Shown here: in pieces, positions 17,855 through 27,438 of the stretch
Position numbering within the stretch: position 1 is the stretch's first letter
How the letters are laid out: the number at the start of each line of letters is the position of its first letter
Assembly (NCBI RefSeq): GCF_017357225.1
Contig: NZ_CP071604.1
Location: forward strand, 3,689,501 to 3,753,500
DNA length: 64,000 nucleotides
Source of the DNA: Rhizobium binae
GTDB taxonomy: Bacteria; Pseudomonadota; Alphaproteobacteria; Rhizobiales; Rhizobiaceae
Direction: 5' to 3'
Made by a program: the position numbers and the translations under genes
Notes under the pieces: generated by a model
Database searches by the model: none
The model's input: the letters and a program-made list of their open reading frames with translations, nothing else
Told to the model about the DNA's origin: nothing

Positions 17855-18502
17855 ATGGACGATATTACCTTGAGACAGGACATTCTCGATGAGCTCGATT
17901 TCGAGCCGAGCATCGACGCTGCGAATATCGGCGTTGCCGTAGAAGACGGCATCATTACCTTGACGGGTCATGTCAGTTCCTATTCCGAGAAGGAGACTGC
18001 GGAAAGGGTCGTGAAGCGGGTGAAAGGGGTACGCGGCATTGCACAGGAGATCGAAGTCAGGATCTTCGGCAACCGCGAGACTTCGGACGACGACATTGCC
18101 CGCCGCGCCGCAAATATGCTCGACTGGAACGTTTCCATTCCAAAGGGCGCAGTCCAGGTGAAGGTCCAGAAGGGCTGGGTTACGCTGACCGGCAAGGTCG
18201 AATGGCAGTATCAGAAGAATGCCGCGGCCGATGCCGTTCGCAACCTCGCTGGCGTGGTTGGCCTATCCAACGTGATCGAGCTCACTCCCCGCGTCAGTGC
18301 GGCTGACGTGAAGAAGCGGATCGAGGATGCATTCAAACGCGACGCCGAACTTGAATCGCAGGGCATCCGTGTCGAAGTCTCCGGGGGCAGCGTCACCCTC
18401 AGGGGTAAGGTTCATACCTGGTCGGAACGCAGAGCAGCTGAGCGTGCGGCCTGGTCGGCGCCAGGCATCAAGACGTTGAACGATCAAATCGCGATCGGAT
18501 AA
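17855..18502 (+). CDS. Triple BON domain protein (OsmY-like)
   Basis: The 215-aa protein has three BON domains in tandem with GxVxLxGxV cores (EDGIITLTGHVSSY, QKGWVTLTGKVEW, SGGSVTLRGKVHTW). It is a paralogue of the protein at 9101-9748, with the same length and domain order. AAAGGAG stands seven bases before the ATG. No signal peptide is seen. It is the last gene of the group behind the perfect FNR/FixK palindrome, so membrane-surface protection under oxygen limitation is the likely setting. Confidence 0.85.
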   Translation: MDDITLRQDILDELDFEPSIDAANIGVAVEDGIITLTGHVSSYSEKETAERVVKRVKGVRGIAQEIEVRIFGNRETSDDDIARRAANMLDWNVSIPKGAVQVKVQKGWVTLTGKVEWQYQKNAAADAVRNLAGVVGLSNVIELTPRVSAADVKKRIEDAFKRDAELESQGIRVEVSGGSVTLRGKVHTWSERRAAERAAWSAPGIKTLNDQIAIG

Positions 18503-18564
18503 CCGAGATCGCAAACTGGGTATTCAATCGCGCGCCGCTTACCGGCGGCGCGGTCTGCGGCGTC

Positions 18565-19146
18565 ATGGCGAACTATGGTTCAGTTTGGATGGGCGTTGAC
18601 ATGGCAGCAGCCGGAATCATCAGCTTCACGATCCGCCCTCTTCAGTGGCCGCAAATCCAGCGCGCCTACGTCTTGGCTCAAGCGGCGATGCCGAATCTGA
18701 CGTTAGAGCAATTCGAGCAGGAGTGCGCTGCGACCTTGAATCCCGAGTTACGCGAAGAAAAAGAGGACAAAGAGAAACAGGATCTTCCCGGGCCGCGGCA
18801 AGATCGGAATGGCTCTACATCCTGGCGCTACGCCGACAGCGGATTGCCGCGCTGCAACTTCATAGTCGCGACAGATATCAATGATCACATTCGAGGCCTG
18901 TGTTACACTCGAATTGAAGAACATCTGACCGCCGGGCGCTTGTTCGACGTTCCGATCTTCATTGTCGTTAGTCTGCTCCAGGAGCAGGAGATCGCCGCAA
19001 AGCTCTTTGATGTCATGAGGAAGAGAGCGCTCCATGCGCAGTGTAACTATCTGAGGGTCTGGGCCCTCAGGCCAGAAAACTGGAGCCTCCTCGACAACGA
19101 CGAATTCCGTCATCGATGGGACCACGGAACGATCTTCCCGCTCTGA
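18565..19146 (+). CDS. Hypothetical protein, possible acetyltransferase-like fold
   Basis: The frame is 193 aa if the first ATG is used, or 181 aa from the ATG at 18601; neither has a strong ribosome site. It has an N-terminal hydrophobic patch, an acidic and Lys-rich middle (EEKEDKEKQD) and a C-terminal alpha-beta pattern (GRLFDVPIFIVVSLLQEQEIAAKLF...) that loosely recalls GNAT folds but lacks a clear acetyl-CoA loop. No function is assigned. It lies between the BON gene and the fixK-like gene. Confidence 0.5.
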   Translation: MANYGSVWMGVDMAAAGIISFTIRPLQWPQIQRAYVLAQAAMPNLTLEQFEQECAATLNPELREEKEDKEKQDLPGPRQDRNGSTSWRYADSGLPRCNFIVATDINDHIRGLCYTRIEEHLTAGRLFDVPIFIVVSLLQEQEIAAKLFDVMRKRALHAQCNYLRVWALRPENWSLLDNDEFRHRWDHGTIFPL

Positions 19147-19262
19147 TGCCTTTCGAACAACCTGCTCTTTCCAGATTGACGGGGACCAAAGTAACTGGAT
19201 AGGCCAGCAGGGATCATTTCTCCCCACAGTCTGCGCAGTCTGCACCTCACCGATCTATGCCT

Positions 19263-19278
19263 GTTACAGACTGTTACA
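19263..19278 (+). promoter_or_regulatory. K-box (GTTACA-N4-GTTACA), likely FxkR site for fixK
   Basis: Two GTTACA half-sites are repeated directly with four bases between them, 87 bp upstream of the fixK-like start. This is exactly the K-box described for FxkR control of fixK in R. etli, as I recall the published motif. I did not see a second GTTACA-N4-GTTACA in the window. Confidence 0.7.
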
Positions 19279-19365
19279 CAATCGCACCGTTTTTAACGCT
19301 CGGGACATCGGCATGTCACCGGTGAGGCGTTTAGCTGTCTTCACCGACAGCACGGAGGGACGGAG

Positions 19366-20118
19366 ATGCTGCAGAACGCTAATTTTCACCACGGGAAGGA
19401 GGCCACGAATGTAGCGTTTATCGATCGCGAGCCGCACTGCCTGCTCGGGCTTTTCAAAAAGCTGCCCATCGAGCGCTTGGCCGCAGGTCAGTCGCTGTTT
19501 TTCGAGGGCGATCCCGCCAAAGGTGTTTTCGAGGTCGTCGAGGGCAGCCTGCGCATCTTCAAGATCATCTCCGACGGTCGCCGCGTGATCACCGGCTTCC
19601 TGCATGCCGGCGATATTATCGGCGTGTCGTTGAAGGACCGCTATCTCTACAGCGCCGAAGCCATCACCGACATCAGGATCCGCCGCATCTCACGCAAGTC
19701 ATTCGATGCGGAAGTCGCCAATTCGCCCGAACTGCGGCCGGAAGTTTTCGCCCGTCTCTGCGACGAGATGGCCGCCGCCCAGGATCAAGTGGTGCTTCTC
19801 TCCCGCAAGAATGCCGAGGAACGGGTCTGCACATTTCTGCTGAAGGAGCTTCTTCGCGTGCTGTGTGATGGACGAGGCGACCTGGTCATCGAGCTGCCCA
19901 TGACCAGGCTCGACATTGCCGATTACCTCGGCCTGACGATAGAGACCGTCTCTCGAACTATGACCAAGCTGAACAAAAAAGCCATCGTTGTACCTGCCGG
20001 CCGCCATTCGATTCGCATCCTGAAGCGGTCAGGGCTTGCGCAGCTTGCCGGGAATGACGATGAAAATGGCGGAAGTAGAATGGAAATGGCGCCGCATTTG
20101 AAGAGCCTGCGCCATTGA
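19366..20118 (+). CDS. fixK: Crp/Fnr family transcription factor, FixK-like
   Basis: The 250-aa protein has a cyclic-nucleotide-binding-like beta barrel (about 28-140), a long dimer helix, and a winged helix-turn-helix at about 185-225 (MTRLDIADYLGLTIETVSRTM). The recognition helix carries the E..SR contacts that read TTGAT half-sites. The N-terminus lacks the cysteine cluster of FnrN, so it should not sense oxygen itself; that is the FixK arrangement. GGAGGGACGGAG precedes the ATG. The K-box upstream suggests activation by FxkR. It is the best candidate to act on the nine boxes in this region. Confidence 0.85.
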   Translation: MLQNANFHHGKEATNVAFIDREPHCLLGLFKKLPIERLAAGQSLFFEGDPAKGVFEVVEGSLRIFKIISDGRRVITGFLHAGDIIGVSLKDRYLYSAEAITDIRIRRISRKSFDAEVANSPELRPEVFARLCDEMAAAQDQVVLLSRKNAEERVCTFLLKELLRVLCDGRGDLVIELPMTRLDIADYLGLTIETVSRTMTKLNKKAIVVPAGRHSIRILKRSGLAQLAGNDDENGGSRMEMAPHLKSLRH

Positions 20119-20263
20119 GATCGTCACCGTCGCAGGTTTACACAGTCAAGGCGGCGACAGGCCGACTACCCAATGCCACTCATCGATAGCGAGAACGAAT
20201 TATTGATCTTGGCCGAGACCGGACTAAAATGGTGGCGGATGTGGTCTGGATCGGGGGTCATCG

Positions 20264-20419
20264 ATGGACCCATACGTCGTTCAACAAAATATCAGGCGAT
20301 TTCAGGAGATGCTTGAACGGGAACGAGATCCCGTCGAGCGTGCAAAACTGTCGCGGATGATCGAGCGCGAGCAGGCGCGGCTGGAAGAGTCAATTCAACA
20401 AGGCACGGCGAGAAGCTGA
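20264..20419 (+). CDS. Small hypothetical protein
   Basis: The 51-aa charged helical product begins MDPYVVQQNIRRFQEML and contains ERAKLSRMIEREQARLEES. A GGGGG run lies seven bases before the ATG. It has no membrane segment and no recognised domain. Its codon pattern looks coding and similar short proteins are, in my memory, common in rhizobia. It follows the fixK-like gene on the same strand after 145 bp. Confidence 0.5.
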   Translation: MDPYVVQQNIRRFQEMLERERDPVERAKLSRMIEREQARLEESIQQGTARS

Positions 20420-20434
20420 CCTCTCTCCCTTTCG

Positions 20435-20468
20435 CTTGCGCTGATTGACATCTTGCGCTGATTGACAT
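20435..20468. repeat. 17-bp perfect tandem duplication
   Basis: The unit CTTGCGCTGATTGACAT occurs twice back to back. The second copy runs into a TTGAC-N5-GTCAA palindrome, an FNR-type box with one base too many in the spacer. No gene start is suitably placed for it. Confidence 0.8.
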
Positions 20469-20532
20469 GCCGTCAATTTTGCTGGCTGAAGGTCGTTTTT
20501 GGCGCCCGTCGCCACAGGTTGCGCTGATGCGA

Positions 20533-20964
20533 TTACAGTTTTCCCTCCATGGCGGCGCTCGAGCTTTCTCCGAATTGATCGAGGGCCTCTTCGAGATAGT
20601 CTGGCAGAAGCGGCAAGCCTAAGAGATAGAGCGCGGTATGGGCATTGTGCGCTTCGGCCGCCTGACGTCGCAGGTCATCCCATTCACTGGCCTCACCGTC
20701 ACCGCGGCCGAGCCAGGCGAGGGCAACGAGATCGACCTGTTCGTCTTCGTTGAGGGCCCAGATCGCGCTTGTCAATTCCCTTTCGACAACATCATCCGGA
20801 TGCTCTTCCAAGATCTCGATCATGTTGTCATCCGTCGGATTGGAACCTGGATCGGGCTCCGTGAGCACATCCTTGACGACGAATTCCCTGCTCTTGAGGA
20901 TGAAATATCGCACCTTGTCGGGTGAGATGCTCGGCCTCCAATTCTCGCTTGTAACGGTGCTCAT
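20533..20964 (-). CDS. DUF3775 family protein
   Basis: The protein is 143 aa, using the ATG after GAGGAAG. The sequence fits the DUF3775 pattern: an N-terminal KVRYFILKSREF segment, an acidic stretch, DDVVERELTSAIWALNEDEQVDLVALAWLGRG in the centre, and a C-terminal LPLLPDYLEEALDQFG helix. Function is unknown. It is divergent from the stress ftsH, with an FNR-type box in the shared 269-bp gap. Confidence 0.7.
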   Translation of the reverse strand: MSTVTSENWRPSISPDKVRYFILKSREFVVKDVLTEPDPGSNPTDDNMIEILEEHPDDVVERELTSAIWALNEDEQVDLVALAWLGRGDGEASEWDDLRRQAAEAHNAHTALYLLGLPLLPDYLEEALDQFGESSSAAMEGKL

Positions 20965-21159
20965 GCTGCTTCCTCGCATTCTTTCCTCTCAGCTTCGCAC
21001 TTTACCATCTGCCCCGCCCGGCCGCGTTGGCCTGGATCAAATTCTAGTGGCGGCGCGGTCGATCTCTCGCGGCAGCGTCGCCTGACCGTGGATCTCGGCT
21101 CGTCTGAACGCCCGTCAGCATTTTTGCGACGCGCTTCTTCAAGCGATCAGCACCCGAAC

Positions 21160-21173
21160 TTGATCGGCGTCAA
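21160..21173. promoter_or_regulatory. FNR/FixK-type box upstream of the stress ftsH
   Basis: TTGAT-CGGC-GTCAA is a 14-bp match 60 bp before the ftsH start and about 196 bp from the divergent DUF3775 start. Confidence 0.7.
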
Positions 21174-21233
21174 TGATGCTCGCAGGCAGCTGTGGAAGGA
21201 AGATGTGTGGGCGTCTGGAAGCTGGAGAGACCG

Positions 21234-23084
21234 ATGGAACGCAAACACGGCTTCAATATTGGTTATTTTGTCGTGACGATCGTGTTGGTTGGTCTTTTCC
21301 AGCTCTGGCTCGCTTCGCGAGATGTGCTCAACATCCCCTACAGCGATCTGATGCGCATGGTTGCCGACGGGAAGGTGCAGTCTGTCACGCTGACCGAGAC
21401 GATGATCCAGGGGGTGTTCAAACAGCCGCAAAATGGGAAGACCCTGTTTGTCAGCAATCGTGTCGATCCCGAGGCAGCAGAGGTTTTCGAGAAGGCCGGC
21501 GTTGAGATTTCAGGAGGCACAGACAGCAACTGGCTGACGGCGATCCTCTCCTGGGTGCTGCCGACGCTGCTATTCCTCGGCGTCTGGATGTTCCTATTCC
21601 GCGGCTTTGCCGAGCGACAGGGGATGGGCGGCCTGATCAATATCGGCAAATCCCGAGCCAAGGTCTATCTGGAACGCAAGACCGGCGTCACCTTCGAGGA
21701 TGTCGCCGGCGCCGACGAAGCCAAAGCGGAACTGCAGGAGATCGTATCTTTCCTGAAGGAGAAGGATAAATACGGTCGGCTTGGTGCCCGTATCCCCAAG
21801 GGAATTCTGCTTGTCGGTCCGCCGGGCACGGGCAAGACACTGCTCGCCCGCGCTGTTGCCGGGGAGGCGAATGTTCCATTTTTCTCGATCTCCGGCTCTG
21901 AATTCGTCGAAATGTTTGTCGGCGTGGGCGCCGCACGCGTGCGCGATCTTTTTCAGCAGGCGCGCGAAGCAGCGCCGTGCATCATCTTCATCGACGAGCT
22001 CGACGCGCTCGGCCGCGCCCGCAGCCCGGTCTCGGGCTACGGCGGCAGTGACGAGAAGGAGCAGACCCTGAACCAGCTTCTTTCCGAACTCGACGGCTTC
22101 GATCCCAGAGTTGGCATTGTTCTGTTGGCGGCCACCAACCGGCCGGAGATCCTCGACGCGGCGCTGCTGCGCGCCGGCCGTTTTGATCGTCAAGTTGTGA
22201 TCGACCGGCCAGACCGGAAAGGTCGTGCCGCGATCCTCGCCGTGCACGCAAAGAAGGTGACAATGGCACCCGACGTGAAGATCGATGACATTGCAGGCCT
22301 GACGCCGGGTTTCACGGGCGCCGACCTCGCCAACCTCGTCAACGAGGCGGCCATCGTTGCGACACGCCGCAATGGCGCTACCGTTACCTTCGTCGATTTT
22401 GTCCAGGCTGTGGAGCGCATCGTCGCCGGCTCGGAACGCCGCAGTCGGCTGCTCAATCCGCAGGAGCGCGTACGGGTCGCTTACCACGAGATGGGACATG
22501 CCTTGGCGGCGGCCGCCCTGACGAAAACCGACCCTGTGCAAAAGGTTTCGATCATTCCGCGTTCTATCGGCGCTCTTGGCTATACACTGCAGCGCCCGAC
22601 GGAGGATCGCTTCCTGATCACCCTCAGCGAATTGAAGGAGCGTTTGATCGCCCTTTTGGCGGGCCGGGCCGCGGAGGCCGTGGTCTTCGACGAGGTGTCG
22701 ACAGGAGCCGCCGACGATCTTGCAAAGGCGACCGACGTGGCGAGGGGATGTGTCACGCGCTTTGGCATGAGTTCGGTCGGTCAGGCCGTGTTGGAGCCGC
22801 AGCATCTCCAATGGCTGGGCAACGGCCAACCGGAATTGCGGCAGCGGGATTATTCCGAGGCCACCGCTCGGGAAGTCGACATCGCGACCAGGATCATGCT
22901 CGATGAGGCTTATGACCAAGCCAAGGCTCTACTGACGGCCCGCATCGCCGATCTCCACGCCGGCGCTAATCTACTGCTCGAACGCGAGACAATCACCCCT
23001 GCCGATTTCCCGCCGTTACGGCGAGCGGGCAGCTTAGATGTCGGTGCCACGCAGGATCTCCTGCCGGCCGCCGCAGCCCAATAG
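21234..23084 (+). CDS. ftsH: ATP-dependent zinc metalloprotease FtsH, accessory copy
   Basis: The protein is 616 aa. Two membrane helices (about 10-27 and 103-123) flank a periplasmic domain. The AAA domain follows, with Walker A GPPGTGKT at 195-202, Walker [13 protein letters not shown] and ATNRPEILD, then the M41 protease with HEMGH as zinc site. The housekeeping FtsH of this genome (53374-55305) has HEAGH. The HExxH ligands are kept, so it should be active. The ATG is preferred to an upstream GTG because it gives the usual [12 protein letters not shown] start. The paired box suggests FixK control. A YbhN-like gene follows after nine bases. Confidence 0.95.
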   Translation: MERKHGFNIGYFVVTIVLVGLFQLWLASRDVLNIPYSDLMRMVADGKVQSVTLTETMIQGVFKQPQNGKTLFVSNRVDPEAAEVFEKAGVEISGGTDSNWLTAILSWVLPTLLFLGVWMFLFRGFAERQGMGGLINIGKSRAKVYLERKTGVTFEDVAGADEAKAELQEIVSFLKEKDKYGRLGARIPKGILLVGPPGTGKTLLARAVAGEANVPFFSISGSEFVEMFVGVGAARVRDLFQQAREAAPCIIFIDELDALGRARSPVSGYGGSDEKEQTLNQLLSELDGFDPRVGIVLLAATNRPEILDAALLRAGRFDRQVVIDRPDRKGRAAILAVHAKKVTMAPDVKIDDIAGLTPGFTGADLANLVNEAAIVATRRNGATVTFVDFVQAVERIVAGSERRSRLLNPQERVRVAYHEMGHALAAAALTKTDPVQKVSIIPRSIGALGYTLQRPTEDRFLITLSELKERLIALLAGRAAEAVVFDEVSTGAADDLAKATDVARGCVTRFGMSSVGQAVLEPQHLQWLGNGQPELRQRDYSEATAREVDIATRIMLDEAYDQAKALLTARIADLHAGANLLLERETITPADFPPLRRAGSLDVGATQDLLPAAAAQ

Positions 23085-23093
23085 GATTCAACG

Positions 23094-24140
23094 ATGGTCA
23101 GCCGCCGACCAGACGTCGCGGAACCAGACAACCCATCCCCCGCGCCGGATATTCCATCCTTCTCCAGTGAGCCGAGCAGGGTTGGCCTGATCGTCGGCTG
23201 GGGAGTCGGCATACTGGTCCTGGGAGGCCTTGTCGGTTCCATCTTGCATTTCGGCGACCTCCGTCTCTTCATCGTCACCATGGAATCGGCCGATTCCCAG
23301 TGGCTTGGGGCCGCGCTCGTCGTCCAACTCGCCACCTACGTCTGTGCGGCGGCGATCTGGGGACGAGTCATGGCTAGAGCCGGATATCGCAAACAATTTT
23401 CCGACCTGCTCTGCCTTGCAGTGGTTGAACTTTTTGCCAATCAGGCCATACCGATGGGGGGTCTCAGCGGCAGCGTCATGGTGGTGCGAGGCCTGATCAA
23501 CCGGGCAGTTCCCTCGCCGATCGCGATAACGGCGCTTCTGATAGCAGCGATCTCCTATTATGCGGCTTATCTGCTCGTGGCAATGATTGCCTTTGCAATG
23601 TTCTGGTACAGCGGCGACCTGACGGATGTCTGGTTCTCGCTGTCGATTGCCTTCGTCGGAGTTGTCATTCTCATTGCAGCCGTTCTGCTTCTTGTCGCGC
23701 ACTCCCGCGGTCGGTTGATCCCCGGATCAATGCGGTCCTGGCCGCCCGTCGCAAGGATTGCGGAGGCACTGGCCAAAGTCAGACGCGATCTGGTGAGCGA
23801 TGGCATCGTCTTGGCCGAGGCAACGGCCTTACAGGCGGCAATCTTTCTGCTCGACGCCGCGACCCTGTGGCTGGCCCTACGCGCCATAGGCGTAGAAACA
23901 GCGTGGTCCGATGCTTTGATCTGTTTCGTTCTGGCCTCGGTCGTCGCCACGCTTTCGCCGCTCCCCCTCGGCCTTGGCCCCTTCGAAGGAAGCTGTGTCG
24001 GCCTCCTTCATCTTGTCGGGGTACAAGTTGAGATGGGTCTTGCCGCGACGCTTATCCTGCGAGGGTTCACGTTCTGGCTGCCTATGCTTCCGGGTCTCTG
24101 GCTCATCCGCCGTGAGGGCAGGAAGGGCGGTGTACTTTGA
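23094..24140 (+). CDS. Flippase-like integral membrane protein (YbhN / LPG synthase TM family)
   Basis: The 348-aa protein has about eight membrane helices and matches the lysylphosphatidylglycerol synthase transmembrane region family (UPF0104/YbhN). Typical marks are the NQAIPMGGLSGSVMVVRGL segment and the C-terminal TLSPLPLGLGPFEGSCVGLL with its Pro-Gly-rich re-entrant region. The soluble aminoacyl transferase domain of MprF is absent, so lipid flipping or an unknown membrane role is more likely than lipid lysylation. It starts nine bases after ftsH and is very likely translated from the same transcript. Confidence 0.8.
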   Translation: MVSRRPDVAEPDNPSPAPDIPSFSSEPSRVGLIVGWGVGILVLGGLVGSILHFGDLRLFIVTMESADSQWLGAALVVQLATYVCAAAIWGRVMARAGYRKQFSDLLCLAVVELFANQAIPMGGLSGSVMVVRGLINRAVPSPIAITALLIAAISYYAAYLLVAMIAFAMFWYSGDLTDVWFSLSIAFVGVVILIAAVLLLVAHSRGRLIPGSMRSWPPVARIAEALAKVRRDLVSDGIVLAEATALQAAIFLLDAATLWLALRAIGVETAWSDALICFVLASVVATLSPLPLGLGPFEGSCVGLLHLVGVQVEMGLAATLILRGFTFWLPMLPGLWLIRREGRKGGVL

Positions 24141-24195
24141 GCTGAAGGCCTGCCTTATAGGCAGCTTTTGATCGAAAAATTGGCGCAAACAGACT

Positions 24196-26118
24196 TCAAT
24201 CGAGCAGCTTGCGGAGCCGGGCCGCCAGCTCGCGGGCAGTATAGGGCTTCTTCAGCCAATTCCCGGAAAGGGCCAACTCCCGGCCGGCAATCGTTGGCTC
24301 GGCATAGCCCGACGTGAAGAGGACCTTGATATCAGGGTTCTGCGACCTGACAATATCGGCCAGTTCATCACCGGGCATGCCGCCTGGCATGACGATATCG
24401 GTAAAGAGCAAGGCAATATCGGGATGCTCGTCCAGCCGCTGTAGCGCTTGATGACCATCCGACGCCTCTACCACCGTATAACCGGCGTCGACAAGGCGGG
24501 AAACGGCGACGCGGCGCACGCGTGGGTCGTCTTCGACGATCAGGATCTTTTCGGCGCCGCCGGGAATCCCCGGCTGCGTTCGCTCTTCCGCTCCGGTCTC
24601 GCCGCTACTATCGACCCCCTTGTGCCCAGCCGGAAGAAAAACGCGTACGCTCGTGCCCCGGTCGATCTCGCTGTAGAGCTGGATATAGCCGCCGGATTGC
24701 TTGGCGAAGCCGTAGACCATGGAAAGCCCGAGCCCCGTACCGGCGCCCAGACCTTTGGTGGTGAAGAAGGGTTCGAATGCCCGTTGCTTCACCTCGTCAG
24801 TCATGCCGCTGCCGGTGTCAGTCACCGAGACCAGCACGTAATCGCCGGTGCGCACCTCAGGATACATCTTGGCATAATCGACATCGAGCTTGACGCGCGA
24901 TATTTCGATCGAGACCCGCCCGCCGCGGGGCATCGCATCCCGGGCGTTGAGCACGAGATTGAGCAGCGCGTTTTGCAGCTGGGAACTGTCGACGAGTGCT
25001 TTGTTGTCGGTACCCGTAACAATGGTGCGGAATTCGATCGCCTCGCCGAGAGTACGTCGCAAGAGCTCGGAAAAGCCGGAAACGAGTTGGCCGACATTGG
25101 TGAGCTTCGGATTCAGCGGTTGGCGGCGGCCAAAGGCGAGCAGTTGGCCCGTAAGCTTTGCGCCGTCATCGGCAGCGCCCTGCGCCTCGTGTAGCAGCGG
25201 CCGCAGTCTTTCGTCTGTCAGCTTGTCCTCGATCATTTCGAGATTACCGGTGATGACGGTCAGAAGATTATTGAAGTCGTGCGCCAGTCCGCCGGTCAAT
25301 TGACCGATCGCCTCCATCTTTTGCGATTGGCGCAGTTCCTCGTCGATTCTTTGTCGGCTGGTCAGGTCGCGGATGAAGCCGGTGAATATCTGCTTTCCAT
25401 TTGCGATTGCCTCACCGACGGCCAGCTCCATCGGAAAGACAGAGCCGTCCTTGCGCTGGCCACTCACCACGCGGCCGTAACCGATGATGCGCCGTTCGCC
25501 GGTCGTCATGTAGCGCGAGAGATAGCCGTCATGCGCGTCGCGATCCGGCTGCGGCATCAAAATCTTGACGTTTTTGCCAAAAACTTCCTCGGCGGAATAG
25601 CCGAAAAGGCGCTCCGCCGCGGCGCTGAAAGACGAGATGGTGCCGGCATTGTCTATGACGATCATCGCCTCAGGAACGGTATCGAGGATCGAACGCAAAT
25701 GCGCTTCCCGCTCTGCAAGATCGTCCTGTGCCTTCTTCATCTCCGTCACATCATTATTGGCTTGCACGATCATGCCTGTCGAAGAGGAATGGTTGATCCC
25801 GACCCAGCGTGTGGCGATGAAGAGGGTGCGTCCATCCTTGTGGCGATGCATCACTTCGCCTTCCCACGCCCCATTCCTGCGAATCACATCACGAATCTCT
25901 TCCACAGGGCGGGGGAACTGCGTTGCCAGAAGTTCGTGTACGACCTGACCAACGGCTTCTTCGCGCGACCAGCCGTAGAGCGTTTCACAACCACCGGTCC
26001 AGCGGCTGATCACGCCGTCGAAGCCGTGAATGATCAGGTTGGCTCCATCGAGCAGTCGAGCAATCTCGACGAGTTCGGTTTCGGTTGCGGGTTTGGTCGT
26101 CATATGGCCGTTCATCAC
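24196..26118 (-). CDS. fixL: FixL-like oxygen-sensing hybrid histidine kinase
   Basis: The product is 640 aa. PAS1 lies at about 17-125 and PAS2 at about 138-255. A HisKA domain has its phospho-accepting His at 280 ([11 protein letters not shown]), followed by HATPase_c ([23 protein letters not shown]) and a C-terminal receiver (about 518-638, [10 protein letters not shown]). PAS2 closely resembles the FixL heme domain: His196, Arg202 and Arg216 keep the spacing of His200, Arg206 and Arg220 in Bradyrhizobium FixL, within [19 protein letters not shown]. No membrane segments are seen. The receiver fits the hybrid FixL class that signals to FxkR in Rhizobium. The kinase core is of the HDFNN type, unlike classic FixL. 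Confidence 0.75.
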   Translation of the reverse strand: MMNGHMTTKPATETELVEIARLLDGANLIIHGFDGVISRWTGGCETLYGWSREEAVGQVVHELLATQFPRPVEEIRDVIRRNGAWEGEVMHRHKDGRTLFIATRWVGINHSSSTGMIVQANNDVTEMKKAQDDLAEREAHLRSILDTVPEAMIVIDNAGTISSFSAAAERLFGYSAEEVFGKNVKILMPQPDRDAHDGYLSRYMTTGERRIIGYGRVVSGQRKDGSVFPMELAVGEAIANGKQIFTGFIRDLTSRQRIDEELRQSQKMEAIGQLTGGLAHDFNNLLTVITGNLEMIEDKLTDERLRPLLHEAQGAADDGAKLTGQLLAFGRRQPLNPKLTNVGQLVSGFSELLRRTLGEAIEFRTIVTGTDNKALVDSSQLQNALLNLVLNARDAMPRGGRVSIEISRVKLDVDYAKMYPEVRTGDYVLVSVTDTGSGMTDEVKQRAFEPFFTTKGLGAGTGLGLSMVYGFAKQSGGYIQLYSEIDRGTSVRVFLPAGHKGVDSSGETGAEERTQPGIPGGAEKILIVEDDPRVRRVAVSRLVDAGYTVVEASDGHQALQRLDEHPDIALLFTDIVMPGGMPGDELADIVRSQNPDIKVLFTSGYAEPTIAGRELALSGNWLKKPYTARELAARLRKLLD

Positions 26119-26458
26119 GCTTCTTGTTGCAGGTAGATCGCGCTGCCTCCATCGTCACCGATCATGCCGCTTTCGTCACCGTCATATTCGTCATCCGGTG
26201 TCGGATTGGCAATGGCCGCGTGGCGAAGTTTCTTCCTGTGCAATCTTGATCTGCAACCTGTAAATTGAACCGTCCACCGCCGGGCTACGGCCTCAGCACG
26301 GCCGCCCCGCTCAACACAGCAAGCGGGCGGCTCCACGGCGATATTGACTGAAGAGGCCACTGATGAAGTCTTGCCGCGCTGATGATGGTGCCAGACCTTC
26401 ATCATCAGCAACGACCAGCCGGCAGGACCACTCTTCTCACCTGGACAAGCCAGCAGGC
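26119..26458. other. Gap with a 9-bp-stem hairpin
   Basis: I see no convincing gene in this 340-bp gap between the kinase start and the LysR stop. A palindrome at 26378-26409 has the perfect stem GCTGATGAT/ATCATCAGC and could end transcription of the LysR gene, but it has no T-run. Another inverted GC-rich stretch lies near 26.3 kb. Confidence 0.4.
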
Positions 26459-27331
26459 TCACGTTTCCGAGGAGAACGCAAATTTGGGCATGCGCTCCAC
26501 GATGAAATCTATTAGCGCACGCAATCTTGCCAGCCTTCGAAGGTCCCGGTGGTATCCCAGCCATGTATCGCGACCCGGTGGTGGGACGGAAACGTCGACC
26601 CGGCGCAGGTCCTTGTTTGCATCGCCCAGCAACCTTGGAATGACTGCCATCCCAATTCCACCGGCGCACATCCTGGCCTGGACGTCGCGGTTGTTGCTCC
26701 GAAAGACGATGCTGGCGTTGGGATAATGTTCCCTCAGCCAGGCCACGTCGGGCATCCCGCCGAAGGCCTCGTCCATGGTAATGATCCCGTGCGAACGTCC
26801 ATCACCGTCGATCGGATCGGCCATGGCAAGCGGCACATAGAGCCCATAGGGGATATGAACCAGCCTTCTCGACACCACTTCCGCGTCGGCGAACGGCCTG
26901 ATGCGAAAGACAAGATCGGCTTCCCGCCGCGCGAGGTTGAGAAGTCTGGAATCGGTCAGCAGTTCCACGACGACATTCGGATGCAGCGCGGCAAATTGCG
27001 ACAGCAGCGGACTGAGCACGTGGATGCCGAACCAGTCGGAACAGGAAATCCGGAGAGGCCCGGAAAGACCTTCCCCGGTGCCCGCGATCCGACGCTCAAG
27101 TGCGATGGCCTCCTCTTCCATCCGCTCGGCGTGGGTGAAGACGACCTGACCCTCGGTGGTGAGAACGAAGCCGTCATTGGTTCGCTGGAAGAGGCTATGG
27201 CCAACCGCTTCCTCGAGAGCCTTGAGGCGACGCCCCATGGTGGGCTGGGTCAATCCAAGGGAGCGGGCGGCCGCGCCCAACGTTCCCTCGCGCGCGATCG
27301 CCAGAAACAGTCGAACATCACTCCATTCCAT
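26459..27331 (-). CDS. LysR family transcriptional regulator
   Basis: The 290-aa protein has an N-terminal winged helix (MEWSDVRLFLAIAREGTLGAAARSLG, then TQPTMGRRLKALE) and a C-terminal substrate-binding domain of two alpha-beta lobes. The start is the ATG before EWSDVR; the longer frame adds 25 residues without family similarity. It is divergent from the zinc-type oxidoreductase gene with 107 bp between them, the usual arrangement for a LysR regulator and its target. The inducer is unknown. Confidence 0.9.
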   Translation of the reverse strand: MEWSDVRLFLAIAREGTLGAAARSLGLTQPTMGRRLKALEEAVGHSLFQRTNDGFVLTTEGQVVFTHAERMEEEAIALERRIAGTGEGLSGPLRISCSDWFGIHVLSPLLSQFAALHPNVVVELLTDSRLLNLARREADLVFRIRPFADAEVVSRRLVHIPYGLYVPLAMADPIDGDGRSHGIITMDEAFGGMPDVAWLREHYPNASIVFRSNNRDVQARMCAGGIGMAVIPRLLGDANKDLRRVDVSVPPPGRDTWLGYHRDLRRLARLRALIDFIVERMPKFAFSSET

Positions 27332-27438
27332 GACGGAGACCCATACAAAAACGAATGAACAGCATGCGAATTGTATTATTTCCAAACGAGGTCCGCCACC
27401 CCACATTCACTCCACCGCGACCAAATGGAGTAGTCGAA

